Of a DNA stretch of 64,000 bases, positions 1 through 7,505 are shown piece after piece. The notes beneath the pieces were generated by a model. That model was not told where the DNA came from. It ran no database searches and worked only from the letters and a program-made list of their open reading frames with translations. The stretch spans positions 62,001-126,000 of the forward strand of contig NZ_CAIWTY010000088.1 of NCBI RefSeq assembly GCF_903915725.1, written 5' to 3'. Made by a program: the position numbers and the translations under genes. Position 1 is the stretch's first letter, and every line of letters starts with the position of its first letter. The stretch is from an uncultured Rhodopila sp. Lineage in GTDB: Bacteria > Pseudomonadota > Alphaproteobacteria > Acetobacterales > Acetobacteraceae.

Positions 1-139
1 CATCGCCACCACCGAGTATGGGGGAAAGGTTGCCGCCATCGTGGTGTCGGGCAACCGCGCCGGCACCCAGTTTCACGTCGAGAAAAGCCAGGACATCGGC
101 ATCCGCCTGTTGAGCAATTTCCTCCGTTGGACACCGTAG
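1..139 (+). CDS. hisH: HisH, imidazole glycerol phosphate synthase glutamine amidotransferase subunit (3' end only)
   Basis: The last 45 codons of a class I glutamine amidotransferase, read in frame from base 2 to the TAG at 137-139. The conserved block Q-F-H-V-E-K-S-Q is visible, with the catalytic His codon at 74-76 and its partner Glu two codons on; the protein ends N-F-L-R-W-T-P, as HisH proteins do. HisH releases ammonia from glutamine and channels it to HisF. Its place ahead of hisA and hisF confirms the identity. One small oddity: the residue between the catalytic His and Glu is Val where the family usually has Pro. The catalytic Cys lies outside the window. Confidence 0.9.
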   Translation, partial: IATTEYGGKVAAIVVSGNRAGTQFHVEKSQDIGIRLLSNFLRWTP

Positions 140-142
140 ACC

Positions 143-712
143 ATGTCCATGTCCATACCCGCCGGCTCCGCGCCGGATCTGTATGTCGAACGGCTGAAAC
201 AGATCCACGACCACGACATGCCGTCGCTGTGCGAGGCCACCGACGCCGCCATCATCGACGGCGGCGGATTCGGCTGGGTCACGCCGCCGGGGCGCAGGGC
301 GCTGGAATCGTATTTCCGCGGTGTCCTGCTGGTGCCGGAGCGCGAACTGTTCGTAGCACGGCTGAACGGCGACATTGTCGGCTCCGCCATCCTCGCCCGG
401 CCGTCGCGCAATAACGAGGCGCAGGCCTTCGCTGCCACGCTGATGCATTCCTACATCGCCCCCTATGCCCGCGGCCACGGGCTGGCGCGGCTGCTGACCG
501 AGGGGGTCGAGGAACGCGCCCGTGAACTCGGCTACCACGTCCTGAACCTCGATGTGCGCGATAGCCAGACGGCGGCGATCCGCTTGTATGAATCGATGGG
601 CTATATCCGCTGGGGCGAGCATCCCGAATACGCCCAAGTGCGAGGCAAATCGATGGCTGGCTACTTCTATTTCAAACGTCTGCGCCCGCGGAAAGCCGGT
701 AACGGCGAATGA
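143..712 (+). CDS. GNAT family N-acetyltransferase inside the his operon
   Basis: A 189-residue protein with a GNAT fold. The acetyl-CoA binding motif A is seen near residues 107-120 as [10 protein letters not shown] (R-x-x-G-x-G/A type), followed by the usual [18 protein letters not shown] segment. It starts 3 bases after the hisH stop and its TGA overlaps the ATG of hisA (ATGA), so it is almost certainly co-translated with the his genes. The substrate cannot be told from sequence. No clear Shine-Dalgarno precedes the start, and a second in-frame ATG at 149 is possible. GNAT genes are not a standard part of the his operon, so a role linked to histidine synthesis is only suggested by position. 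Confidence 0.85.
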   Translation: MSMSIPAGSAPDLYVERLKQIHDHDMPSLCEATDAAIIDGGGFGWVTPPGRRALESYFRGVLLVPERELFVARLNGDIVGSAILARPSRNNEAQAFAATLMHSYIAPYARGHGLARLLTEGVEERARELGYHVLNLDVRDSQTAAIRLYESMGYIRWGEHPEYAQVRGKSMAGYFYFKRLRPRKAGNGE

Positions 713-1446
713 CCGGCCTGACCATCTATCCGGCGATCGACCTCAAAGACGGTCAATGCGTGCGGCTGCGCCGCGGCGACATGGACCAGGCGACCGTGTA
801 TGCCGATGATCCGGGCGCGCAGGCGAAACTCTGGCAGGACTCCGGCTTCGCCTGGCTGCATGTGGTGGACCTGAACGGCGCCTTCGCCGGCAAGCCGGTG
901 AACGCCACGGCGGTGCGCTCGATCCTGGCCAGCGTCACCGTGCCGGTCCAACTCGGCGGTGGCATCCGTGACCTGCCGGGCATCGCGGCCTGGCTCGAAG
1001 CCGGCATCACCCGGGTCATCCTGGGCAGCGCCGCGGCGAAGAACCCGCCCTTCGTGCTGGAGGCGTGCAAAGCCTTCCCCGGCCGCATCGCCGTCGGCAT
1101 CGACGCGCGCGACGGCTTCGTCGCCACCGAGGGCTGGGCGGAAACCTCCAGCATGGCAGCGGCGGAGCTCGGGCTGCGCTTCGAGGATGCCGGCGTGTCG
1201 GCCATCATCTACACCGATATCGGCCGCGACGGCATGCTGAGCGGGCTGAACCTCGACCAGACCGTCGCCCTGTCCGCCCGGCTGACCACGCCGGTGATCG
1301 CCTCCGGCGGCGTCGGCTCCCCCGGCGACCTTGCGGCGTTGAAGCAGGTGGCCGCGGGCACGCGAATCGAGGGCGTGATCGTCGGCCGCGCGCTGTATGA
1401 CGGGCGGGTCGATCCGGCCGGGGCCTTGGCGCTGTTCGCGGCGTGA
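709..1446 (+). CDS. hisA: HisA, ProFAR isomerase
   Basis: 1-(5-phosphoribosyl)-5-[(5-phosphoribosylamino)methylideneamino]imidazole-4-carboxamide isomerase, an Amadori rearrangement step of histidine synthesis in the cytoplasm. The 245 residues match the usual length of this beta/alpha barrel. Both catalytic Asp motifs are present: P-A-I-D-L-K-D-G at the N-terminus and Y-T-D-I-G-R-D-G in the second half. The phosphate-binding loops L-G-G-G-I-R and A-S-G-G-V-G are also intact. It overlaps the upstream GNAT gene by 4 bases and is followed by a gap of about 100 bases before hisF. Confidence 0.97.
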   Translation: MTGLTIYPAIDLKDGQCVRLRRGDMDQATVYADDPGAQAKLWQDSGFAWLHVVDLNGAFAGKPVNATAVRSILASVTVPVQLGGGIRDLPGIAAWLEAGITRVILGSAAAKNPPFVLEACKAFPGRIAVGIDARDGFVATEGWAETSSMAAAELGLRFEDAGVSAIIYTDIGRDGMLSGLNLDQTVALSARLTTPVIASGGVGSPGDLAALKQVAAGTRIEGVIVGRALYDGRVDPAGALALFAA

Positions 1447-1550
1447 TGGCCGGATAACCTGGCAAGTGATCCGGTTCGCCGAACCTTAACACGCCGCGCG
1501 GCTGCATATCTGCTTGCATCCACGTCCCGCGCGCCTAGTAAAGCCCGACC

Positions 1551-2321
1551 ATGCTGAAACTTCGAGTCATTCCCTGCCTGGACGTGAAAGACGGCCGCGT
1601 CGTCAAGGGCGTGAACTTCGTCTCCCTGCGCGACGCCGGCGACCCGGTCGAGCAGGCGGCCGTCTATGACGCTGCCGGCGCGGACGAGCTGACATTTCTG
1701 GACATCACCGCCAGCCACGAGAACCGCGACACCATCCTCGACGTGGTGTCACGCACCGCGGCGCGGGTGTTCCTGCCGCTGACCGTCGGCGGCGGCATCC
1801 GCTCGGTCGAGGATATGCGCCGCCTGCTGCTGGCGGGTACCGACAAGTGCAGCGTCAACTCCGCCGCCGTGGCACGGCCGGAGCTGGTGCGCGAGGCGGC
1901 GACCAAGTTCGGCAGCCAGTGCGTCGTGGTGGCGGTGGACGCCAAGCAGACCGCGCCCGGCAAATGGGAGGTGTTCACCCATGGCGGACGCCGCAACACC
2001 GGCATCGACGCCATCGGCTGGTGCCAGCAGGTGGTGTCGCTTGGCGCCGGGGAGATCCTGCTTACAAGCATGGACCGTGACGGTACCGGCGCGGGCTTTG
2101 ACCTCGATCTGCTGCGCGCGGCCTGCGGCGCCGTTCGCGTGCCGGTGGTGGCCTCGGGCGGCGTCGGCACTTTGGAACACTTTGTTGAAGGCGCGCGCGC
2201 CGGAGCCACGGGATTGTTGGCGGCCAGCGTCTTCCATTTTGGCACGTTTACAATATCTGAGGTCAAACAGGCCTTGGCGGATGCCGGGCTACCGGTTCGT
2301 TTCACCCGCAAGGCTGCGTAA
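1551..2321 (+). CDS. hisF: HisF, imidazole glycerol phosphate synthase cyclase subunit
   Basis: A 256-residue beta/alpha barrel that joins PRFAR with ammonia supplied by HisH to give imidazole glycerol phosphate and AICAR. The N-terminus [11 protein letters not shown] contains the first catalytic Asp; A-V-D-A-K-Q contains the second. Phosphate-binding loops V-G-G-G-I-R and A-S-G-G-V-G are present. It is a paralogue of HisA in the same operon. Only 3 bases separate its stop from the hisE start, indicating co-translation. Confidence 0.97.
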   Translation: MLKLRVIPCLDVKDGRVVKGVNFVSLRDAGDPVEQAAVYDAAGADELTFLDITASHENRDTILDVVSRTAARVFLPLTVGGGIRSVEDMRRLLLAGTDKCSVNSAAVARPELVREAATKFGSQCVVVAVDAKQTAPGKWEVFTHGGRRNTGIDAIGWCQQVVSLGAGEILLTSMDRDGTGAGFDLDLLRAACGAVRVPVVASGGVGTLEHFVEGARAGATGLLAASVFHFGTFTISEVKQALADAGLPVRFTRKAA

Positions 2322-2324
2322 CGC

Positions 2325-2825
2325 ATGGCGAAATCCGAGAAGAAGAAGGTCGCGGCGCACCCGCGCAAGCCGTCCGGCAAGCTCTCGGGCAAGCCGTCCG
2401 CGAAGGCGGTGCGCAAGCCGTCGAAGGGCAAGAAGCTGCCGCTGTTTGTTGGCGCCCCTGAATCCGACATCGGCGTGCTCGATCGGCTGTTCGCCATTAT
2501 CGAGAGCCGCCGCGATGCCGATGTCGAAACCAGCCACTCGGCCCGGCTGCTGTCGCGCGGTCCGGCCAAGGTGGCGCAAAAGTTCGGCGAAGAAGCGGTG
2601 GAGTGCCTGATCGAGGCGGTCGCCGGCAACCATGACGCCCTGGTCGCCGAAAGCGCCGACGTGCTGTATCATTTGCTGGTCCTATGGGTGTCCAGCGGTG
2701 TCACCTCGCGGGAGGTGTGGTCGGAACTGGTTCGCCGTGAAGGCATCAGCGGTATCGCCGAGAAGGCGGCGCGCGCCCGGCCGGCGGTGGTGGCGGGAAA
2801 GTTCGGGACCTCCAAAATACCATAG
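2325..2825 (+). CDS. hisE: HisE, phosphoribosyl-ATP pyrophosphatase with a Lys-rich N-terminal extension
   Basis: An all-alpha MazG-superfamily pyrophosphohydrolase that converts PR-ATP to PR-AMP, the second step of histidine synthesis. Metal-binding helices are seen as K-F-G-E-E-A-V-E and E-S-A-D-V-L-Y-H. At 166 residues it is longer than usual (about 100-110). The extra N-terminal 40 or so residues are a basic, low-complexity tail made of K-P-S-G-K / K-P-S-A-K type repeats. The tail could be a real disordered extension or a start chosen too far upstream; there is no good internal start with a ribosome site, so I keep the long form. It is the last his gene in this cluster. Confidence 0.93.
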   Translation: MAKSEKKKVAAHPRKPSGKLSGKPSAKAVRKPSKGKKLPLFVGAPESDIGVLDRLFAIIESRRDADVETSHSARLLSRGPAKVAQKFGEEAVECLIEAVAGNHDALVAESADVLYHLLVLWVSSGVTSREVWSELVRREGISGIAEKAARARPAVVAGKFGTSKIP

Positions 2826-2913
2826 CGGGCGTGACTGCCGCCCGCGAGGAGGCGGCGGCCTTGCGCCGGGATGCGCGCCCGTGCAGCCTGCCCGGCACAT
2901 GGCAAAGGAGAGC

Positions 2914-3663
2914 ATGCCGGTGCTGACCCGCCCCGATGGTGAAATCTACTACGAAACCTTTGGCGAGGGCTTCCCCGTCCTGCTGTTCGCGCCCGGCGGC
3001 CTGCGCTCCCGCATCGAGATGTGGCCTGCTGCGCCCGTCGGGCCGCCTCGCCCCTGGGTCGACTGGACCCGGGCCCTGCCGGCGGCCGGGTTTACCGCGG
3101 TTGCCATGGATCAGCGCAACGCCGGGCGATCCCGCACCGAGATACGGGCGGATCACGGCTGGCACAGCTATGCGGCGGATCATCTGGCGCTGATGGACCA
3201 TCTCGGGTTCGACAAATTCCACGTCCTGGGTGCCTGTATCGGCGGCAGCTTCTGCCTGAAGGCGATCGAGGCCGCACCGGATCGGGTTACCGCCGCCGTG
3301 TTGCAGAACCCCATCGGCCTGCATCCGGAACACCCGGAGTATTTCCCCAACAGCCACGCCGAGTGGAGCCGCGAACAGCGCGCCGCGCGGCCGGACCTCG
3401 ATGAGGACGCGCTCGCCGCGTTCGGCCGGAACATGTGGGGTGGTGAGTTCGTGTTCTGCGTCGATCGCGGCTTTGTCCGCAACTGCCCGGCGCCCACGCT
3501 GCTGCTGCCCGGGACGGATATCCCGCATCCGGCGGCGACCAGCGCGGAACTCGCGGCGCTGCTGCCGGGGGTGGAGGTGGTGTCCGATTGGCGCGGCCCG
3601 GAAAATCTCGGTCCGCAGGAGACTCGGGTGGTGACGTTCCTGAAGGGTCACACCCCGCTGTAA
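2914..3663 (+). CDS. Alpha/beta hydrolase-fold protein with Cys at the nucleophile elbow
   Basis: About 249 residues with an alpha/beta-hydrolase core: an early oxyanion region (L-L-F-A-P-G-G-L), a strand ending in M-D-Q-R-N-A-G-R-S, and a nucleophile elbow reading L-G-A-C-I-G-G. The canonical elbow is G-x-S-x-G; here Ser is replaced by Cys, as in dienelactone hydrolases and some uncharacterised relatives. A likely acid is the Asp in L-P-G-T-D-I-P; the catalytic His is less certain (G-H near the C-terminus). The start at 2914 has AAAGGAG just upstream but only 3 bases away; an in-frame ATG at 2899 is an alternative. Substrate unknown. It is separate from the his genes by about 90 bases. Confidence 0.8.
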   Translation: MPVLTRPDGEIYYETFGEGFPVLLFAPGGLRSRIEMWPAAPVGPPRPWVDWTRALPAAGFTAVAMDQRNAGRSRTEIRADHGWHSYAADHLALMDHLGFDKFHVLGACIGGSFCLKAIEAAPDRVTAAVLQNPIGLHPEHPEYFPNSHAEWSREQRAARPDLDEDALAAFGRNMWGGEFVFCVDRGFVRNCPAPTLLLPGTDIPHPAATSAELAALLPGVEVVSDWRGPENLGPQETRVVTFLKGHTPL

Positions 3664-3771
3664 CCGCCACTGGCGATGAAGACCGCGCGACCGGCGGCGG
3701 GACCGCCGCTGCCGATGCAAACCCTTCACTTGCGTTCGCGTTGAGGGCGAACAACAAACGGAGGAAAGCAG

Positions 3772-4032
3772 ATGATCATGCGGTTTGGCCTGGCGGCGGC
3801 GGTGCTGTCGCTGGCAGTCTATTGCGCTCCAGTAGCGATTGCCGCGCAGGGCGAAACGTCCGGCCCGGCTGCCGGCAAGACGACGACTCCCGGCGCCGCG
3901 GCGCAGAAGGAGGCATCTAAGCAGAGCGGCTCAGCGGCGGGCGCCCCGGGCGTCGAGGGCAAGCAGGGAGCGGAATCCGGAAGTGCTCCGAATACTTCCG
4001 GCATGAAAAGCCAGTCGAAGTCCCAGCAGTAA
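3772..4032 (+). CDS. Small secreted Ala/Gly/Ser-rich protein
   Basis: An 86-residue protein with a clear signal peptide (hydrophobic stretch at residues 4-20, likely cleavage after A-I-A-A) and a mature part of about 60 residues that is low-complexity, rich in Ala, Gly, Ser, Lys and Gln, ending K-S-Q-S-K-S-Q-Q. A GGAGGAAAG ribosome site lies just before the ATG. No domain is recognisable. The mature part is probably disordered and periplasmic. A strong hairpin follows the stop. Function unknown. Confidence 0.6.
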   Translation: MIMRFGLAAAVLSLAVYCAPVAIAAQGETSGPAAGKTTTPGAAAQKEASKQSGSAAGAPGVEGKQGAESGSAPNTSGMKSQSKSQQ

Positions 4033-4053
4033 ACGGCGCGACCAGGACGCCGG

Positions 4054-4084
4054 CCAGTCGCTGCGATGCCTGCAGCGACTGGTT
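4054..4084 (+). terminator. Hairpin after the small secreted protein gene
   Basis: An 11-bp perfect stem (CCAGTCGCTGC at 4054-4064 with GCAGCGACTGG at 4072-4082, 7-base loop) followed by TT. It lies 21 bases after the stop at 4032 and is a plausible rho-independent terminator, though the T-run is short. Confidence 0.55.
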
Positions 4085-4254
4085 CGGCCGATCCGGGCAC
4101 GTTCACGGCGTATTTCGGATTCAAACCCGTCTTCGCAGGCCCGGGATACATTGATTCCGAGTTCGCGGGCTTAAGATGCCAGCGCCTCGCTCGATGACAC
4201 ATTCGAGGGCCGCCCCGGGCCGTCGGCGCGCGAATCGCACGGCCGGCGTGATAG

Positions 4255-4629
4255 TCAGACGGCGCCTATGGCCATTGCGATCTGCCGGCGAATTTGCGCC
4301 AACTGCATTGGCGTCACGTTCGACGTGGTCGCATGAATCCGGGCCTTGGAGGTTGCCGCTACCAAATGCGATACGGCCAGACATGGCCTGCGGCAGCCAT
4401 TCTCCGCAGTCGGCTCCACCGGAACCGCAAGATCGGCAATCGCCAACGTTGCGTCTTCAGTGAGCGGCACGAGGATGACGTTCGGGTAGTTCGGGGCAAA
4501 CAAACCGTCGTCTTCTACGACCACGGCCGGCCGCAGCTTGTTTGGCTCCTTCGGCAGGGCGTCGCCGCGCCAGTCCGCGAGGACGATCTGCCCGGCGTGT
4601 AGCGGCATCGGGTTCGGGTTAGCCGGCAT
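4255..4629 (-). CDS. MazF/PemK-type endoribonuclease toxin
   Basis: About 124 residues. The N-terminus A-G-Q-I-V-L-A-D-W, the segment K-L-R-P-A-V-V-V and the strand V-I-L-V-P-L-T match the PemK/MazF toxin fold, which cleaves mRNA at short sites. The start at 4629 overlaps the 3' end of the upstream antitoxin gene by 11 bases, the normal arrangement of type II toxin-antitoxin operons; an alternative start is 4608. The open frame runs further upstream through the antitoxin gene, but that part is not plausible coding sequence. Confidence 0.8.
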   Translation of the reverse strand: MPANPNPMPLHAGQIVLADWRGDALPKEPNKLRPAVVVEDDGLFAPNYPNVILVPLTEDATLAIADLAVPVEPTAENGCRRPCLAVSHLVAATSKARIHATTSNVTPMQLAQIRRQIAMAIGAV

Positions 4630-4861
4630 TGGTGGTCGGGGTGCCGATTTCCTCGTAAAACGCGCGTGCTTCGGCGTCGCTGGCAACGCGATGGCCGATG
4701 GCCTCGCTGGCCTGCCGGATGCGCGCCCGCTGCGCGTCTCGGGCTGCCCGTGTGGCGATGTCGCGCAGCAGCGTGGCCAGCCCGATGCCGTGCGCCCGGG
4801 CCTGCGTTTCAAGCTCGGCGCGGACGTCGTCGTCCAGGCGGATAGAGATGGGCACACCCAT
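4619..4861 (-). CDS. Ribbon-helix-helix antitoxin
   Basis: An 80-residue protein beginning with I-S-I-R-L-D-D-D-V, the beta strand and turn of an RHH (Arc/MetJ-like) DNA-binding domain, followed by two helices and a C-terminal tail (A-R-A-F-Y-E-E-I-G) that would bind the toxin. A GGAGG ribosome site precedes the start. It overlaps the MazF-type gene downstream. Expected to repress its own promoter together with the toxin; an inverted repeat lies just upstream. Confidence 0.8.
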   Translation of the reverse strand: MGVPISIRLDDDVRAELETQARAHGIGLATLLRDIATRAARDAQRARIRQASEAIGHRVASDAEARAFYEEIGTPTTNAG

Positions 4862-4871
4862 GCGCGTCCTC

Positions 4872-4924
4872 CGTAGTTGGATTGGTAACTACGAAGATGT
4901 AGCGCATGATTCGACTTTTTGCAA
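4872..4924 (-). promoter_or_regulatory. Candidate promoter and operator of the toxin-antitoxin operon
   Basis: An inverted repeat CGTAGTT-N8-AACTACG at 4872-4893 sits 11 bases upstream of the antitoxin start. Just beyond it on the minus strand a weak promoter can be drawn: TTGCAA (4919-4924), 17 bases, TACATC (4896-4901). RHH antitoxins commonly bind such short inverted repeats next to their promoter. The repeat is seen directly; its role is inferred. Confidence 0.45.
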
Positions 4925-5134
4925 GTATCGCGCCGTCGGGATGTGTCGCACGTCCCCTTCTGCTCATCGCAAGCCGGCGGCATCAAGAGCCGACAGCGTA
5001 CATGTTGCAAGTCTTCCAATGAGCTTCCACAAACCGAAATTAGTTTTGTGCTAATTCCCTTTGATTTTGCTCAGCCGTTGTCTTGGTCACAGATCAATAG
5101 CCTGCCGGATGGTTGAATGACGTTGCACAAAACG

Positions 5135-5545
5135 TCACTGCTGACCGTTGGCCTGCCTGACCTCAAAGGCACGGACCATGACACCGCGGCACCAGGTCTC
5201 GGCCTGCCACCATTCGATGGCGGCCTGCAACGCCTCGACGATCGAGTTGAACCGCCCCTCCCCGGCAGGATAGGTCTCGCCGCGATGCGTCAGATTGCGC
5301 AAATACCAGCACCCGCCTCGGGTGCCGGCGCGGACCGGCTCGATGATTTCCAAGCCCTCGTCAGCGTTGAGTTGCTGAACCTTGGCGAGATCCCCTGCCC
5401 CGGCTATCGCCGCTTCCAGGCGCGCGCGGAATGCCGGGCTTGACGGTCCGCGAATAGTGTAAAACTGATCGGTGGTCAGGATGGTGGTGTTTTGCAGGAA
5501 CGGATCGTTCCTGGCCTCTTCGAGGATGCCTTCGAGTGTCACCAT
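5135..5545 (-). CDS. Hypothetical protein, Trp-rich C-terminal half
   Basis: A 136-residue protein I do not recognise. It has a helical N-terminus (T-L-E-G-I-L-E-E-A), a central I-I-E-P-V-R segment and a C-terminal half with clustered aromatic residues (C-W-Y-L-R-N and E-W-W-Q-A-E-T-W). No signal peptide or membrane segment. A GGAGAG ribosome site lies 8 bases before the start. It lies 70 bases downstream of another unknown small gene on the same strand and next to a toxin-antitoxin pair, so the two may form a small operon. Confidence 0.6.
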   Translation of the reverse strand: MVTLEGILEEARNDPFLQNTTILTTDQFYTIRGPSSPAFRARLEAAIAGAGDLAKVQQLNADEGLEIIEPVRAGTRGGCWYLRNLTHRGETYPAGEGRFNSIVEALQAAIEWWQAETWCRGVMVRAFEVRQANGQQ

Positions 5546-5615
5546 GGATCATTCTCTCCGCCGGAACCGCTTCGCGATCGTTTGCGGCCGAACGACACCC
5601 GGACCGTCTTGCCGC

Positions 5616-5909
5616 CTAGCCGGCCGAACCGCCGGCCTCCGGCTGCCGCGAAAGCCGCTCCGCCTTGTCTTCGGCGAACACCCACAGCAGTTCCAGATGG
5701 CCCGTTTTGTTGTTGTCCTTCAGCCACTTGTCGAACTCGCCGGGGGATACCCCGATCTCGGCAAAACCGTTCCTGGAGCGCCGGTAGGCGATCGATTTGG
5801 TATGGTCTTCATGCCATTCCTCATAGGTCGTCTGACGAAGTTCCCCAATCATCTGCTGGAATACCGGGTAGTCTTGCTCTGATATTAGAGGCAGGGCACT
5901 CGGGGACAT
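5616..5909 (-). CDS. Hypothetical small acidic protein
   Basis: A 97-residue soluble protein I do not recognise. It is rich in charged and aromatic residues (Q-D-Y-P-V-F-Q-Q-M, Y-E-E-W-H-E-D-H) and has no signal peptide. A good ribosome site (CGGAG, 6 bases before the ATG) supports the start. It is the first gene of a probable two-gene unit with 5135-5545. Confidence 0.6.
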   Translation of the reverse strand: MSPSALPLISEQDYPVFQQMIGELRQTTYEEWHEDHTKSIAYRRSRNGFAEIGVSPGEFDKWLKDNNKTGHLELLWVFAEDKAERLSRQPEAGGSAG

Positions 5910-6362
5910 GAAAAACTCCGAACATCGCGAGAACGTGAGCTTAGCGATACCATCGGCGGGGGTCGAGAAAAAACCGAGGCCGGAGCAAGGGCGAGGCGGA
6001 AACCGGGGACGGCGATGAGATCACGGCGCCGCGGTCCCAAGATCACCTCATGCGATGGCCGCGCGTTTCGGCTCGTCGCCGCGCCGAGCGCCAGCCGGGC
6101 GCGCGGTCACCGATACCGAGGTTACAACAAGGTCGGGCGCGTGCTGCGCCGGCGCCAAAGCTTCCAGCCGGCGGAAATACCGATGGCAAACTCGCTCAGG
6201 TGAATATTGGCCTCGCCAACGCCGAAGCTGGCCGGAATCGATCCCGTACCGTTGACCGTTGGGTCCGGCGCATACACGCCGAAGACGCTGATTTCCGGTC
6301 CTATCGCGCTACAGTCTTTGGCTGGAACGGTATCTCGGGTGCTCCCGGGCGCATTGACGGTT
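5910..6362. other. Intergenic stretch, possible gene remnant
   Basis: About 450 bases without a convincing gene. On the minus strand, bases 6122-6362 can be read as a protein-like stretch (segments such as P-E-I-S-V-F-G-V-Y and E-F-A-I-G-I-S-A-G-W-K-L-W), but the frame runs in from inside the neighbouring exporter gene and has no start of its own. It may be a decayed gene; nothing firm can be said. Confidence 0.3.
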
Positions 6363-7091
6363 TCACCGATACAGCAGGCGAACCCCGGCGAACAGCAGGA
6401 TGGCGGCGAGCACCTGGCGTGTGCGTTGCTCCGACATGCGGCGATGACCCAGGGCTGTCCCGCAAACCGCACCGGCCAGGGCGCCGATGCCATAGAGCCA
6501 GGTTCCCGGAGCGGGTATCTGTCCGGCCAGCAGGACTCCGCCCAATCCCAGCACGGAGTTGCACAGAATGAACGGAGGCGACAGCCGGGCCGCTACCCTG
6601 GGTGACGCCCAGCCAAATGCGATCAGCAGCGGCGTCAGGAACACGCCGCCGCCGACGCCGGTCAAACCCGAAACGAGGCCGGCGCCTCCCCCCACCAAGA
6701 TGGCGGGAAATAGCCGGATGCTTGTCGTTTCAACGGTATCGGCCGAGCGCTTGAAGATCATCAGCACCGCGGCGGCGACCAGCAGGACTCCGGTCAGGAC
6801 GAAGTAAAGCTGCCCGGACAGCACCACCAGGCCTCCGAGAAACGCGGTTGCCAGCGACGGGACGGTTACTTTCAACAGCAACGGCCAATCGATGGCTGCA
6901 TTGCGGTGTAGGCGCCACGTGGCGTACCCGGCCGCGACAACGTTCAGCAGCAGCGCGGTCGGGCGCATCAGCGCAGCCGGGAAAGCCGCAAAGGCCATGA
7001 CGGCGAGGAAGGCGGTTCCACCGGCCTGTCCCGCCGTGGCGTAAAGCAGCGAAACGCCACCGATCAGAACTGCGATGAGCAGGTCGTGCAC
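6363..7091 (-). CDS. TauE/SafE family sulfite/anion exporter
   Basis: A 242-residue polytopic membrane protein with about eight hydrophobic segments in two halves, the pattern of TauE/SafE permeases. Family features include an N-terminal G-G-V-S-L-L-Y-A-T-A-G-Q-A-G-G and the mid-protein G-L-V-S-G-L-T-G-V-G-G-G-V-F-L-T-P-L-L. Members export sulfite, sulfoacetate or related organosulfur anions; the substrate here is unknown. It is divergent from the Met-rich micro-ORFs, and no sulfur-pathway gene is adjacent. Confidence 0.88.
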   Translation of the reverse strand: MHDLLIAVLIGGVSLLYATAGQAGGTAFLAVMAFAAFPAALMRPTALLLNVVAAGYATWRLHRNAAIDWPLLLKVTVPSLATAFLGGLVVLSGQLYFVLTGVLLVAAAVLMIFKRSADTVETTSIRLFPAILVGGGAGLVSGLTGVGGGVFLTPLLIAFGWASPRVAARLSPPFILCNSVLGLGGVLLAGQIPAPGTWLYGIGALAGAVCGTALGHRRMSEQRTRQVLAAILLFAGVRLLYR

Positions 7092-7361
7092 GAAATCGAT
7101 CTCCTACCGGTCGCCGTCACAGCACGAATCTGCCGTCGTCCGTCTGTGCAAGAGATATTCTCCCGCCATCCGGGCATTATAGCAGAGATGTCCCCGCCAT
7201 TTGCGGCAATCCATCCGCCGCCCCCGGCAGACCCGATGCGACACCAGAGGACAGCGAAAAACCCTCTGGAAACACGGTTGATCCGCTCGAAGGACAGTAT
7301 CACACCATGCGTATCGATCGCGCGGACAGACGGCGCGACCACATCAGGAGAGAGAGAGAGC

Positions 7362-7397
7362 ATGAACGCGATGCCCACCATGATGCCCATGCCATGA
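7362..7397 (+). CDS. Met/Pro-rich micro-ORF 1 (11 residues)
   Basis: A very short reading frame, M-N-A-M-P-T-M-M-P-M-P, with five Met in 11 residues. It has an AGGAGAGAG purine-rich ribosome site directly upstream (7345-7360). Its TGA overlaps the ATG of the next micro-ORF (ATGA at 7394-7397), as in translationally coupled genes. It may be a leader peptide, the start of a frameshifted Met-rich protein, or chance in a repetitive ATG/CAT-rich stretch. Confidence 0.3.
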   Translation: MNAMPTMMPMP

Positions 7398-7465
7398 TGA
7401 GCGGCATAATGCCCATGAGGAATGCCATGATGCCGATGATGATGTGCTCGATGGAAACGAAGTAG
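7394..7465 (+). CDS. Met-rich micro-ORF 2 (23 residues)
   Basis: Twenty-three codons with ten Met and one Cys (for example A-M-M-P-M-M-M-C-S-M), overlapping micro-ORF 1 by 4 bases and followed 15 bases later by a hairpin. Met-rich short proteins often bind Cu(I) or Ag(I), but nothing here proves that. The same DNA read on the minus strand is also hydrophobic (I-I-I-G-I-M-A-F-L-M-G-I-M), so a decayed membrane-protein gene on that strand is an alternative reading. Confidence 0.35.
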   Translation: MMSGIMPMRNAMMPMMMCSMETK

Positions 7466-7480
7466 CCGGCCCCGGCCGGG

Positions 7481-7504
7481 CAGGCGGCTGACGCTCGCCG
7501 CCTG
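7481..7504. terminator. Hairpin between convergent units
   Basis: A perfect 8-bp stem, CAGGCGGC (7481-7488) with GCCGCCTG (7497-7504). It lies between the rightward Met-rich micro-ORFs and the leftward regulator gene, where a shared terminator would be expected. The regulator's stop is at 7506, so the hairpin begins right after it. Confidence 0.4.
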
Positions 7505-7505
7505 T

